Shown here piece by piece: positions 1 through 11,212 of a stretch of DNA of 64,000 nt. The stretch is from Deroplatys truncata. Its lineage: Eukaryota > Arthropoda > Insecta > Mantodea > Mantidae. The DNA is taken from positions 498,284,190 through 498,348,189 of the forward strand of contig CM060990.1 of assembly GCA_030765065.1 (NCBI GenBank), read 5' to 3'. A program made the translations under genes and the position numbers. Within the stretch, counting starts at the first letter, position 1, and every line of letters starts with the position of its first letter. The notes under the pieces were generated by a model. The model was not told the DNA's origin, did no database searches, and saw nothing but the letters and a program-made list of their open reading frames with translations.

Positions 1-1402
1 ACTTCTACAACCTATGGACCAGGGGGTTATAAACTTTCTGAAAATGCAGTACAGGAAACTTCAAGTGATGAACATAAAATCAAAGAAGTTACAGAAACAG
101 TTTTCAATGTTCTTGATGCAATTTTAATTATATCGGAAGCATGGGAAAATGTCACTCAAAAGACAATTGCCAACAGTTTTAAACATGCAGGATTCAGAGG
201 TCTTTCTTCATCATCCCATGCTGAGGGCAACACGTTTCAGCAACAGCTGATGGCGCTGATGATGAAGAGGAGGATGACATTCCCCTGGCAGAATTAGTGT
301 CCATCTTTGTCAACTTGTGAAATAGAGGACTTTGCCCAGGTAGACAACAATCTTACCACGTACACCTCAGCAAGTGAAGAAATTTAGCTGACATCCACAG
401 TCAACACGTAATTGACAAACATGAAAATGAACAAAAAGAACAGTTTGTTGTGCCATCACTTAACAAAGCTCTCAGTGCAGTTAAAACTTTACAAAAATTT
501 CTTATTTTCAAAGAAGAGTTTAATACAAATGACAATAATGAGGCATTAAAATGAATGCATCGTCAAATGCAAAATGTGTACACACATCTTAAATGCAAAA
601 AGCAAACAAAGATAACTGATTACCTTAAGTAGGACAGTATACTGTAGTATGCATTACTGTGTTGCATTTTAAAGTTAAAGCAACTGGTTAAAAACTTAAC
701 AGCAGTCTTTACTGTGACTCTAGAAAAGTAGAAAATTCAATTCCAATATATGTTATTTTTTTAAAGTACAGAAGTGAAATAATAGTGTATTCTATTGATG
801 TTTTGTGGTTGTGTGTGTTGGATATTTTCAATGTATTAGGTACAGTGCACCACATTTGTACAACATTTTAAAGAGAAACATAGGAGAAAGTGTAAGCCTT
901 CATGTAATTTATGTATAGAATATTGTCTTTTCATTTTGGTACTGTTGATTAATTTTTGTAATGCAGTAACTGGAACGCAGTTGTATCATTCTGACTATTA
1001 TACTGTACAGCACTTACAGTAAGTTTTAAACATGTTCAACACTTTATCTCATTCATTACTCAACTGTGTTCAATATTACTGAACAATTTACATTTTGCTA
1101 CTTCTTTCCTCACTTATTATAGGTTTTTATATTTTTCTGGCATATTATTGTTGTACGTACTGCAGAAACATAAGAAAAAGTCCTCCAGTCCCACTCCACA
1201 AATACTGTGTTGCAAATACTGTAGGTGTACTGTAATTCTGCTACTTTTTGAAGTTTTAATTCTATGGCAGCCTACAATTTACAAATACAAAATTTTTTGC
1301 AAAAAACAAAAAAACAAAGCAAACACCTGATTAGTTAAACTATAGGCTATAACGACCATAAACCATCAGTCCCTTTGATGTCGTTATAACCAGTTTTAAC
1401 TG
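1..1402 (+). mobile_element. Tigger/pogo-like DNA transposon, 3' half
   Basis: The window opens inside a CENP-B/Tigger-type DDE transposase. The motif LQPMDQGVI, a hallmark of the family's catalytic core, is read from base 5, followed by the usual C-terminal region: an AWENVTQKT stretch near 150, an acidic patch near 255, and an end reading KQTKITDYLK near 600-628. Stops and frame changes make it a pseudogene. About 770 bp of AT-rich 3' untranslated sequence follows. The element ends in a terminal repeat at about 1345-1402 (reverse complement starts CAGTTAAAACTGG) followed by a TA, the expected target site. The 5' half lies outside the window. The family assignment rests on motifs read by eye. 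Confidence 0.8.
5..630 (+). pseudogene. Tigger/pogo transposase C-terminal part, broken
   Basis: This is the coding relic within the element at 1-1402. The transposase would cut and paste the element at TA sites in the nucleus. Visible in order are the QPMDQG motif, a helical AWENVTQKTIANSFKHAGF stretch near 148-205, an EEEDDIPLAEL acidic segment near 265-300, and the C-terminal NEALK...MHRQMQNVYTHLK...KQTKITDYLK block near 535-628. The frame changes around 210-240 and after 300, and a TGA interrupts the last block, so no single open frame covers it. The N-terminal HTH/CENP-B DNA-binding domain is outside the window. Confidence 0.75.
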
Positions 1403-1651
1403 TATTGTCTGAGAGTGATGACAAATATTACAACAGGAATGACAGGAACACACTGAAGAGGTGGATTTAGCATATGAGGAGAAAAGAAAAGACAAGAAAA
1501 TGTCTTAACAGAAGTTCAGGGAGGATAACGATTACTTTCAACCTTCAACATTGTCTTCCAATGCCCACCAGTTCAATTGCGTTCTATAAGACACAGCTTT
1601 AGACATATAATTTAACAATGTACAACCGCAAAACACAGCAAGCACACTGTT

Positions 1652-2270
1652 TCATGTGGCATGAGGGCCATGCAGCCAGAGGAGCCAATGAAGTAGCTTC
1701 TTGCATGTAGAAGTGTCTGATGATACTTTGCCTAATATGTCATGTAACAATGTATTCAAATTCCTGCCAAGGACAAAATAAAAACAGTCATATGGCTGTA
1801 ACGTGCATGATTGCAGTCCATAATAATCCCAATTTGCTATCCATTGATCATGAATTTTTAATCTCGGGTCATGCCTATATGGAAAGTGGCAGTGATCACA
1901 GTTTGATTGAAAAGAAAAAGTAGTAGTATGCACTACCAATACATCATCTACATGATTGGGCTCAACCTGTTCATGTTACTGGAAGAAAAACACCATTTCA
2001 TGTCACAGAAATGTCCACTGCAGACTCCCTTGGCTTCTCAAGAAAGATATGATCATGCGAAAAAGAAAAATATGTGGAGAGAAATTCACTGGCTACATTA
2101 AGAGGATAAGGATGTTGGGATTTTTTTTCTTCTTCAAAACAAGCCTTAAAGAAGAGGAGGTTTTCAGACCTGTCAGCTTCAGGAGGAGCAGAGGACAGAT
2201 GGGAAAACCTGTTCTAAGCCAGTGCACATTTTACCTGATGTTGATGCTGATGAAGATGAAGGAGAAATTC
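1652..2270 (+). pseudogene. Transposon-like protein relic (possibly DUF7869-like)
   Basis: Two blocks of plausible protein follow one another on the plus strand. The first, about 1730-1918, contains SCQGQNKN, a HEFLISGHAYMESGSDHS stretch and ends in IEKKK. The second, about 1935-2215, contains HDWAQPV, FHVTEMS and, after a frame change, FRPVSFRRSRGQ. This order (GQNKN, then SGH..M..D..HS, then HDWAQ, then a basic Arg-rich end) is one I associate with a family of uncharacterised transposon-like proteins common in arthropod genomes, possibly those carrying DUF7869. A stop separates the blocks and the frame changes at least once. No terminal repeats were found, so its element limits are unknown. 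Confidence 0.45.
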
Positions 2271-2379
2271 AGCGAACAAAGTACTGTAATAGAAATGTTC
2301 ATAAAACTAAATTTTGTAGTTTATATTCTGCATGATTTACTGCATTTAACATTACAGATTTTAATGTTCTGAGATTTCC

Positions 2380-4851
2380 AAAAGTATAAAATATAGTGAA
2401 AGAAGTTAAAACTGCTTTGCAGTTATGTTTAAAATTTCAAAATATCATAAACAGTGTGTGTTATAGTGCTCATAAAAATGTGAATATTTTATTAAGAATA
2501 GCATTTCATGTTAATTTAGACTATGTTTGTGCATTAAAAAAAGAATTTGAATTCTTTCTTTAAAGCTTAAAAATGTCTTTTCATAAGTAAAACTGAAGTA
2601 TGAATTCAAAATTGCCAGCATTTTAAACATTGTGTGTTAACAGTGCCCATCTAAAGAGTGAATGCTTTACTAAGAACAGCATTATGTTGATTTAGACTTC
2701 CTGCATTAAACGAACGCTGTTTGCATTTTTTCAAAGCTTAAATGTTGCTTTCTTCATTAATTACATTCAAATAGCACGTTATTTAAAGAAAAAACTTCTG
2801 TTGCTGGTGTACACCTCAGTAAAAATATTCAATATATAAAAACAGCTGTATAAAGAAGGTTAAGTTTCCTTTTCCAAGTGTGAAGTCAGATAAGTCATTA
2901 TTATTGTGTTGCTCAACTTCTTATTGTCATTTACTCCATAAAATAATTCAAGAGCAACAACTCATTGTTGTGAAGGCATTGCATGCATATCAAACTCAAC
3001 GTTCATACAAATATACATCGCCAAATACTAATTTGAGATTTAACATAACTGATTAAAATACCAATTTCAGTTTTCTCAAATGGTTTTATTGACTTACCTT
3101 TACAAATGCATGCAAGAATTTTGTGTGTCACTATTAGCTGGATGACATTTTATGCTGAGCACATATCATTTCACTATACCACTGTGTTACCAAGAAGTCA
3201 TAAAATGTCTGCAGGTTGAAAGGAGCATTTCAAATAACTACCTTCACCCTCATACAATGCATTTTTTCTGTATTACTATCACATTTACAGATACACTTAA
3301 TTCTTTTGCTAACACAGACAGGTTCTACATTGACAATGCACTATGTTTATAAAATGTTGTCATCACTTGATTCACTACTTCTCACTTGAATTACCATTAA
3401 ATTTCACCAGTATATTAGAATATTTCACATATGCTGTCTAAAGAAAAATGAATACAACAAGAAATGGGCATATTTGTGAACATGTGCATTGCTTTAGATA
3501 ATTTTCTCAATTTTTAGCAATTTTAATGCATGAGAAACAAAACACTGCACAAAATAGCAATTTTATGATAGTAATATGCATTACAACAGAGATATCAGCA
3601 CTTTGAGTTATTGTCCAACACAATTATGTATTCTAGAAATTACAAAGGAAACACTATTCTCATGCTTATATTCAATTAAAACTGTTTACATACATTCTGT
3701 TGCCAAATTTCCCCCCTTGTTTTTTTTTAAACAAAAGAGAACTATTTTGGCATCTCAACACACAATCCAGAAGAGGCACACATCATTTTTATACGTTACT
3801 CTTGGCTTAACTTGGTGTATGACACTTGTGATATCTTTACTGCGAACCCAGCTTTAATCACATTTAAACGTCAATGCATAAGTTACTCATTAGGCATACA
3901 AGGAGAAAAATATCACCATTAAATCAATTAAGTTTATTCAAAGAAATTATCACTCAAGTTTAATTATGATGTTACATACACTGTTATAATTGTACTTTGA
4001 AAAATCCAGATAACAGCATAAGGTGAATAAATTTCTTATGTATAATGACCATGATCAACATGTTTGTAAGCAATTATGCCAAAAATGTTTTAATTTCATA
4101 TTTTTGAAATACATTACAGCCATGAAATTCTTGGTTATGAAAACATAAATCCATAACCCTTTGTACATTAAGTTTCATAAAAATCTGATGCTATTATCAT
4201 GAAATGCAGAGAAAAATAAATAATTCTCCTACAATTGTATTTTGTTAGTACTGGATACACACTGCATTATGTTATAATCAGGCAGCAGGCTAAAGTACAC
4301 AATAATCTAAGATTGTGAAGGCTATGCTATGTGAATAGAGTATATGCAATTCAAGCTATCAAGTGATAGGACCCGTAAACGCACTTTTTAAATAAAACAT
4401 CATGCTGAATGAAGCATTCAGTTTAAGATCTAATACTGTAAAACAGGATCAAGTTTAAGCATTTATAAATGATATACAACTGCTCTAGGCAACAAAGGAA
4501 GTAGACAGCTTTGGGAAGTTAAATTCAATTAAGATGTTTTTGTGAGAAACAGCTAGACAACAAACAGAATGATGAAGAATTATTTGGAGCAAATAGATTA
4601 ATAACTGCTTTAAATATTGATCAACGCCATTTAAATGCATTATTATTATTGTTGTTATTCTCACATTGCCAAATATGCAAATAGCATAAATTGTGTATAT
4701 GCACATACATGAAGGCTAGAGTTGTGGGCAATAGGAGCATAGCCAAGCATTGGGTGATTCTGGCAGGGAAGAGAAACAACATTTCTGCAGATAAAGTAAT
4801 GAGATTTTACTAAAAACATAAAATTATATATAAAAACCCTAAAATTATATT
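2380..4851. other. AT-rich non-coding stretch
   Basis: No supportable gene. Open frames here are short and have no family features. The only structure I see is a diverged tandem duplication at about 2447-2760, listed separately. Confidence 0.6.
2447..2760. repeat. Diverged tandem duplication, about 175-bp unit
   Basis: Two adjacent units share, in order, GTGTGTTA, a TTA(C/T)TAAGAA.AGCATT stretch, a TTTAGACT block, TGCATTAAA and TTCAAAGCTTAAA-like sequence. The second unit begins about 174 bases after the first. Similarity is clear by eye but imperfect, so the duplication is old. Confidence 0.6.
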
Positions 4852-5598
4852 GAAAACTGATGATAATGATGACCACTAACCTGTGTTATATGAGATGTTG
4901 AAAATAATCTCCCTCTACAGTAATACATTTTTGGCATCTGAATATTAAGCTCCTGTGAACATCTACAAGCTCCAAGGTATGATTCTGGCAATTTCTTCTG
5001 TGACATTTTGTTTTAGAGCTTCTATTGTACGCAACTCATTCTTATAGACTTTGTTTTTTTTAGGTTTCCCCATAAATAAAAACCACAGGATGCTGGATCA
5101 GGGCTGCAAGAGGACCACAGTCCAGTACTGATAATTCTACCCTCAACATTTTCTTAATCTGATTCATAAGCAGAGTAAGCAGTAGCAGTCCTGCTGAAAG
5201 AATGACTGCTGACATTCAAAGTCTGTCAACTGTTTGAAAAATGGTTTTGATATGTCATTTTGATATCTTTGTCCATTGATAGTAGCTATTTGAGGAGATT
5301 TTTGAGGACAATTATCAGTACTGGGTTGTGGCCCTCTCATAGCCCTGATCTGATGCCCTGTGATTTTCATTTATTGGGAAACCTTTTAAAAAAAAGTGTG
5401 TTAAGGATAGTCTGCATACAATAAATCTGAAACAAAATATCACAGGAAAAATTAACAGAATCACATCTGTGGAGCTTATGGAAGTTCACAGGACTTTTGT
5501 ACATAGATGCCAGAAATGTATTGCTACTGAGGGAGATCACTTTCAACACCTCACATAACACAGGTTAATGGTTATCATTATTATCAGTTTTCAACATC
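4852..5598. repeat. Inverted repeat built from a Tc/mariner-type transposase 3' end
   Basis: The left arm (about 4852-5136) and the right arm (about 5310-5598) are inverted copies that match over nearly their whole length. The central spacer is about 173 bp. Both arms encode the end of a transposase, in opposite directions: the right arm reads SPDLMPCDF then VHRTFVHRCQKCI on plus, and the left arm reads SPDPASCGFYLWGN then VHRSLIFRCQKCI on minus. The minus-strand frame continues into the spacer as GQRYQNDISKPFF and SFFQQD. So a minus-strand transposase fragment spans about 4890-5300 and its last third is repeated head-to-head on the right. No TIRs or TSDs were recognised. Confidence 0.75.
4890..5310 (-). 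pseudogene. IS630-Tc1-mariner-type transposase fragment
   Basis: Read on minus, the fragment gives TINGQRYQNDISKPFF, then SFFQQD (normally the second catalytic Asp in FQQDGATAH-like contexts), then SPDPASCGFYLWGN (third catalytic Asp region), and a C-terminal IFRCQKCITVEGDYFQHL block. This order fits the DDE/D transposases of this superfamily whose third motif reads SPDL.PCDFFLWG. Several frame changes and stops are present. The PCDF Asp position is altered to SCGF. The N-terminal half is missing. Confidence 0.65.
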
Positions 5599-7212
5599 AA
5601 TTTATGCTTTCAGTAAATTCCCACTACTTTATGTGCAGAGAAGCTATCTCTCTCTTTCCCACCACTGTCATCTAGATCCACAGCACACGGCCATGCTCCT
5701 ATAGCCTGCAATCCAAATAAGCTCCTTAAGTGCATATATCCTGAACCAAAATGTTATGTCACTAGAGCAATGCTTTTGAGTTTACTTTTACGTTTAAAGG
5801 TTTTGTAACATTCTTGTGTCAATTTTTATATATTCATATTCTATCTTTTATTAATTTTATCAAGGAATTGACTGATGAGATATTAGTAATGTATTTTATA
5901 CAACAGTAATTATTTTCAACTTGAAATCACATTTTAACATTTCAAATATTTTTCTTGATTTTGCTAAACGGCATAACTGGACGATTAATGTTTCCAAAGT
6001 ATTATGATGATGCTCTAGACAAGTTACTGAAAAACAATTACTCTGAAAGAAAAGCTGTAGATACCTTTCTACATCTTCCAATGTTCAAATACTTTTTCTT
6101 TCCAATCAAATGGTATTAACACATTTTGTTTTACGCCTATACAACAGCTTCCCCCTTGCCATTTCCTGTAGCATTTGAGTTTCCCATCATCTGCTTATCA
6201 AGTTTCATAAAATGATTTCTTAAGGAACCATAAGGCATTTAGGAACTACTGTCATAGAGAATAACACTTCTCAATTAGATTTAATGAAAACTATTAGAAA
6301 GAATGTGCAAAGATAGCCAAGAGAAAATGTTTATAATATTTATGCATATCTAAGCATGCTAAGACTGTTCCCAGTTGTCCGTTTCTAATAACTTAGATTT
6401 TTGCCAGTTGTAATAGTGTTACACCTTGGATCCTCAGGATTTTGAAGGGTACACCTAAACTTTGCATACAAATTCAAGACTAAATCTGATAGGATGCTTG
6501 AGTACTGCCTCTGATACAGTTCGCGTCGAGGTCGAGCCACATATACAGTTGGGATGTAATGTCAGTAATAGGTGCTGACAAAATATAAAACTATTCTGCC
6601 CCACATGTGAGCAGTGCTGGCCAACCAGAGATGGTACTAGTACTGTAGTGTTTCAGTCATATCCGAACAATTTAGTTATTGCTTAGTTCAGAGAATATTG
6701 CAGTACCAAGCAATACAAGTGCTGTGCTATGTTCGTTCACAATATCTGGTGCACAAATAGAAGTAAACTCAGAAGATAATGAAAGATAACCATTTAACAG
6801 TGTAGAAAATAACAAAAATTATACTTGAAATGCTATAGTCAAATTTTGGCTACTGCATGTTTAGCTTTACTAGTAGCAAACAGCCTTTGGGTTTAATAAT
6901 TCTATAAAATCACCTGCTCTTATAAAATTAGAAAGGCAACATAAATAATATATAACTTCATATAATACTAAAGAAAGGAAAACATACCTATACATAATTT
7001 AGATGGAAAATATATGTTGCAAGGAGAGAAGAAAACTGTAAATGGATATGTACGTTCTTTATGTAAACATGATAATTAACATGAGCTCAGATCATGTTAC
7101 AATACACAGGGGCACAATTTAAGTTGAGACTGTACAATATCTCCAAAACTAATTGTTGTAGAAAGAACTGTCTTGAATAAAAGTTGCTTGATATTATGGG
7201 GGAAAGTAAATG
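5599..7212. other. AT-rich non-coding stretch
   Basis: I see no gene, repeat array or element end that I can support here. Short open frames on minus near 5896-6081 show no family features. Confidence 0.55.
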
Positions 7213-7427
7213 CCATTAGTCATGTTTTATTTGGAGGACAATGTCATGGCCACTAATGGCATGTCACATGAAAAACTGCTGCAGGAAGCTGACCCACATA
7301 CCCCAGAAATTAACAGAAGATGCTTTGAAACTGTTGAACCTGCAGGACAACAGCATTAAATTCACAATTGAAATTGAAGAGAACACCACCTTACCCTTCC
7401 TGAACCTCATTATAACTAGAGATCAAA

Positions 7428-8249
7428 ATGGTTTTAAATTCGGTATACATAGAAAACCTACATGTGGACAATTATATAAAGCAAAATGGTTGCAACCCAA
7501 CTTCACACCAATTAGCCGCCTTTAGAAGTTTGATCCACCGGTTGCATAGCGTCCCCTTGAGCAAAGAAGAATTTTTAAAAGAACAACATATAGAAAAAAT
7601 AGCAGTAACTAATGGATTCAACTCAGATCTCATAAGGAACATGATAAACAAGAAGAAAAAACTCAAGGCAATTTCACATTCCACCACTCTAACACATCTC
7701 TCAAACACAAATTGGAAATACAAGAAATTCACATACCACCCTTGGGCCTTTAGAAAATTTGAACTAATCTTCAACAAATTTAACATAAGACTAGCTCCAC
7801 AGAACAAATTCAGCGTGAAGAACTTGCTAAACATACCTCTCAAAAATACCATCCTAAACACATTAAAATCCGGAATTTACCAGATTAGTTGTGATGAATG
7901 TGAGAAATACTACATAGGAAAAACTAAAAGAAACTTGGAAACCAGACTTAAGGAACACCAAAGGAACACAAAACTAAAACAAATAGAGAAATCCACTGTG
8001 TCACACCATTTTTGGACAGAAAACCACAACATTGGCCAAAGTATAAAGTTGTTAAAACCCCTCACCACACCAATAGAATTGAACATCTGGGAAAAAATAC
8101 ACATCATCAAAAACGGCAACAACGTCATTAATTTTGAAATCCTGCCTGTGAGCAATGTGTTAAAACTTTGTGCCCCCAACACCAGATGGCAACAGATTCA
8201 GAATCCACAGGAAGAGGAAGAAGAGGACACGGGAGAAAGCAACCTTTAG
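7428..8249 (+). pseudogene. Penelope-like RT end plus GIY-YIG endonuclease
   Basis: This is a 273-codon open frame; its first ATG is internal to the element's protein. Residues 1-35 are out of register with the RT, and the family-like region begins near residue 25 (TSHQLAAFRSLIHRL). The GIY-YIG domain starts at residues 149-151 (GIY). It has the Cys-x2-Cys pair typical of Penelope nucleases (C155, C158), YIG at 162-164, the catalytic Arg in ETRLKEH near 173, a SHHFWTENH segment and a later NIWEKIHI segment expected to supply the catalytic Glu. The nuclease would nick target DNA to prime reverse transcription. The upstream RT part (7241-7525) is in another frame. Confidence 0.8.
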
Positions 8250-8254
8250 TCACC

Positions 8255-8297
8255 CAGTCATTGACGATGAGGACGAATGCCCTCGAAAACGTTTCTG
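8255..8297 (+). other. Hammerhead-ribozyme-like motif in Penelope 3' region
   Basis: Just after the GIY-YIG stop the sequence reads CGATGAG, a short stem (GAGG pairing with CCTC around ACGAATGC), then CGAAAAC. Penelope-like elements are known to carry hammerhead ribozymes with a CUGAUGAG...CGAAAC core. Here the first box is imperfect (the expected CTGATGA reads TGACGATGA), so activity is doubtful. The placement and layout are what make it notable. Confidence 0.4.
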
Positions 8298-8375
8298 TTT
8301 TATATAACTTTTAATTAGTGAAGGTGAGTGTAAAAAAGTGTGACTCAATCTACCATCATGATGAATACTTCACTG

Positions 8376-8379
8376 TTAA
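8376..8379. repeat. TTAA target site, left of piggyBac copy 1
   Basis: TTAA directly abuts the terminal CCCTCCGTCAGGCGCGCGC. The matching TTAA is at 10842-10845. Confidence 0.9.
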
Positions 8380-10841
8380 CCCTCCGTCAGGCGCGCGCTT
8401 TGGTAGAACGCCGTTAGTCGCGCGGGGCCTAGTAGATCCGCGCTATATTTTTGTTGTTATTGTTTGAATTTTTGTTTTCCTTCGTTTATTTTCTTTCTTT
8501 TTTTTTTTTTTCCTGTTTTTACCTTTATTTAGATTAAGCGTACAAGGCTTTCATTAATAGGTATTATCTTACAACATAAAAATACAAGCTAAAATATGAG
8601 CACATATATGCTATAAATTGTAATACAGCAAGTATAAAGAAATACATAGCCATTTACAGGTATACATACAACTTGTAATTTCAAATGTTCAGTTACTCAG
8701 AATCATCTACTATCTCACCCGTGTTTTCCCCGACTAAGCAACTTTCGCAAATAATTTTAGCATGTTTGCTCAAACACATGGGGGGTGTTGCATTTCCCAC
8801 ATGCATATTTAGTTTTGCAGTTCATTTTGTTTTTGTTGCAAGGTTCACATCGTTTCCTTTTCAATGTGCATAGTGGTGTATTTGACAATTCATCTACGCC
8901 GGATTCTTCAGGTTTATATTTTGTCAAAAGGTCTTTCAAATCACTGGGTAGATTTGATGCTGTTGCTCTCCTTTGTAGCTGTTGCAACAGTAAAGCTAAA
9001 GATAGTGCTTTCAAATACTCTTGCCTTGTGGAATATTTATTTTGGTTTCCAAGGAAGATAACCCTAGAATTGATACCTGCAATGTTCAAGATATGGTAAA
9101 AAATTACCATGGGCCACCTTCTCGTTGTTCTGGCTACATTGTATGTAGCACACAATTTATCTACTACATCAACTCCAGATTTAGAGTCGTCGTAATGCAG
9201 GATTATTTCAGGCCTTTTCTCAGCACCTTCTGATAACTGTGTGGATGAAACATGTAGACTTGAGAGAAAAACTACTGTTTTACCCTTTTTTGGAACATAT
9301 GAAACAAGAGTTTCATTTTTTGTGAAGCCAAATATGCTTTCGTACTGTCTGCAATCTTTTGGAGAAGTGAAATTAGTGGGTAACTCTTTTTTGTTCTTTC
9401 GCACTGTACCGACGAGAGAAAGTTGTCTTTTGCACAATTCTTTCACCAGCGATACACTGGTAAAAAATTATCTGTAGTAACATTTCGTCCAGTGCCAGAG
9501 ATTGGTTCAGTTAGTCTCAGCACTACAGCTTCTGCCGAGTTAGTTTGCAAATATGGTCCGTCCGGCTGCTGTCAACAATAAATCTCCATGTTAGTTGTAT
9601 AAAACAGTTTTGCATCACTCAAACAGAATATCTTTATGCCATACTTGTTTGGCTTGGATGGTATATATTGTCGAAAACCACATCGACCACGAAATGCTGG
9701 CAACTGTTCATCGACAGTGACATTTTGTTCAAGAGAATAATGGTTCTGACAGTTGTTCAGAAACAATGTAAACATTTCTCTAACAGCAGCCAATTTATCC
9801 AATCTTCGTCGCTCCAGTCTTGAGCTTTTGTCATCAAAGCGAATACAGCGTATTAGAAAACTGAATCGTTTTTCGGACATAGCCATTCGGAATAGAGGAA
9901 TTCCAAGGTCATCGGTTCTCCAAAAATCGTGAATATTCTGGCGTCCACTACGAAAAATTCCTGCCAGGTACAATAAGCCTAGGAAAGCTTTTATTTCTAT
10001 TACATCTGTAGGTCTGCTGTCTCTTTCACGATCAAATTTGTGCTGCACACTGCTAATGTAAGTATTTGAGCTTTCAACAATCAAATCAACTATATCTTCG
10101 GTAACAAAAAGGTTCCAACAATCAATTTCCGTTTTCGCATTTTTGGCAGCTCCTACCACACCAGGAAGTTTGGTCAATATATTGTGAGCCCTTGTCTGTG
10201 TTACTTTCAAAGGTGTTTTGTTACATTTCTTCCTGTAAATAACAACAGAATGTATTGTCAATAATAATAAGAAGAAAAGGAAAAAGAAGAAGAATTACTA
10301 TGATACGCATATGATGTTACCTATAAAATACATGTTATCACACAAGCTGCTTTCATCATCTTCCTCTTCATCTTCATGGTCAGTTTCTGAATCTAAAGAT
10401 CTCGTGTCGAGTTTGTCATCTGATTCATATAAGTTGTCATCCACGGGCAAGGCATCATCATTGCAAATTAGGCGATGTACTTCTTCCAAATCATTCAGAT
10501 TTTGTAGATCGTACCTTTTACTCGTATTCATGACAAAGCAGTAACAGCTCCTTGCAATAGCAAAGCAATATTGCACAAAAGCTAATGAGAAACAAATCTG
10601 TCAACAATATGTAACGAGAGCAGGCGCGCGGGGCCCAGTTGACCTGTGCGACACGTAACTGCTGATTAGTCATTCCTCCAGCCAAACAAATAAACAGATA
10701 AGGTTATCGCTGCAGCAAATAATCACCCAAGGTGTAATGTTAGATGTTCTAGTCAGGCAATTGCATAGGTGCGTTCGTTCGAAAATTATAACATTTATAT
10801 AATTCCAGGGGTCTCTCAGGCCCCTAGCGACTGACGGAGGA
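8380..10841 (-). mobile_element. piggyBac-like DNA transposon, copy 1, near full length
   Basis: A 2462-bp element is bounded by TTAA on both sides. The termini read CCCTCCGTCAG on the left and CTGACGGAGGA on the right, an inverted pair. A subterminal GCGCGGGGCC(T/C)AG motif occurs near 8418 and 10626. The transposase lies on minus (about 10540-8690) and is broken into several frames. A second, related copy starts at 62698. The first ~80 bp are strikingly GC-rich against AT-rich surroundings. The element retains both ends and most coding sequence but needs the lesions described in the transposase entry to be absent to work, so it is a recent but dead copy. Confidence 0.92.
8690..10540 (-). 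pseudogene. piggyBac transposase, broken
   Basis: The N-terminal acidic region (DDESS, near 10350) is followed by the DDE core: VDEQLPAFRGRCGFRQYIP (first Asp, near 9700), GRNVTTDNF (second Asp, near 9475), and HYDDSKSGVDVVDKLCA...RRWPM (third Asp, near 9170). A Cys-rich end (CEPCNKNKMNCKTKYACGKC, near 8830-8780) follows. Compared with copy 2, three lesions are visible: GGA to TGA at 9572-9574, a six- instead of seven-base A run at 9462-9467, and an extra base in the G run near 8781-8787 that shifts the Cys-rich tail. A short intron is possible at 10233-10320 but its flanking frames differ by one base. Confidence 0.88.
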
Positions 10842-10845
10842 TTAA
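10842..10845. repeat. TTAA target site, right of piggyBac copy 1
   Basis: TTAA directly follows the right terminus ending CTGACGGAGGA and pairs with 8376-8379. Confidence 0.9.
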
Positions 10846-11212
10846 TAGTGCTTCTGTTTTTAATCTTTAACATTTAAGAAGCTCCTACCGATGCCAGAGG
10901 TCAACTCCAGAGCACCTAAACACTTTATTTTACCTAACATCTAATACCTTCATGCTTCATTTACCACATTATAAAGCATAACAAACAAAACAATTGCTTT
11001 TGCATTATAAAGTTCTGGTTTGGTGACTGCATTTTTGGTGTACTGATCAACCATCTGCTTCCAATTCATATTGAGTACTGCTAAGAATTCTTTTTCCATT
11101 TTCTTTTCAGAGAAGTGCTGAAACGAAAAAGTATCTAAGCTGCAGGCTAATTAATGCACTCATCTCATCAAAAATTCTTTAATCATCTCATTAGGTTTTC
11201 ATTGATATAAAG

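Larger units (their letters stand above)
7213..8300 (+). mobile_element. Penelope-like retroelement, 3' half
   Basis: The segment starts within the reverse transcriptase, just at the catalytic YVDD region (degenerate near 7228-7245). It continues through the conserved KFTIEIEEN.TLPFLNL block and the RKPT motif, then a linker and a GIY-YIG endonuclease domain. A short 3' untranslated part with a hammerhead-like motif follows. Penelope-like elements pair an RT with a C-terminal GIY-YIG nuclease and are often truncated at the 5' end, as here. It lies immediately upstream of piggyBac copy 1. The copy is incomplete and cannot be functional. Confidence 0.85.

Noticed and set aside
1148-1330. A 60-codon open frame.
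   Set aside because: It lies in the 3' untranslated part of the Tigger element, with no similarity to its transposase.
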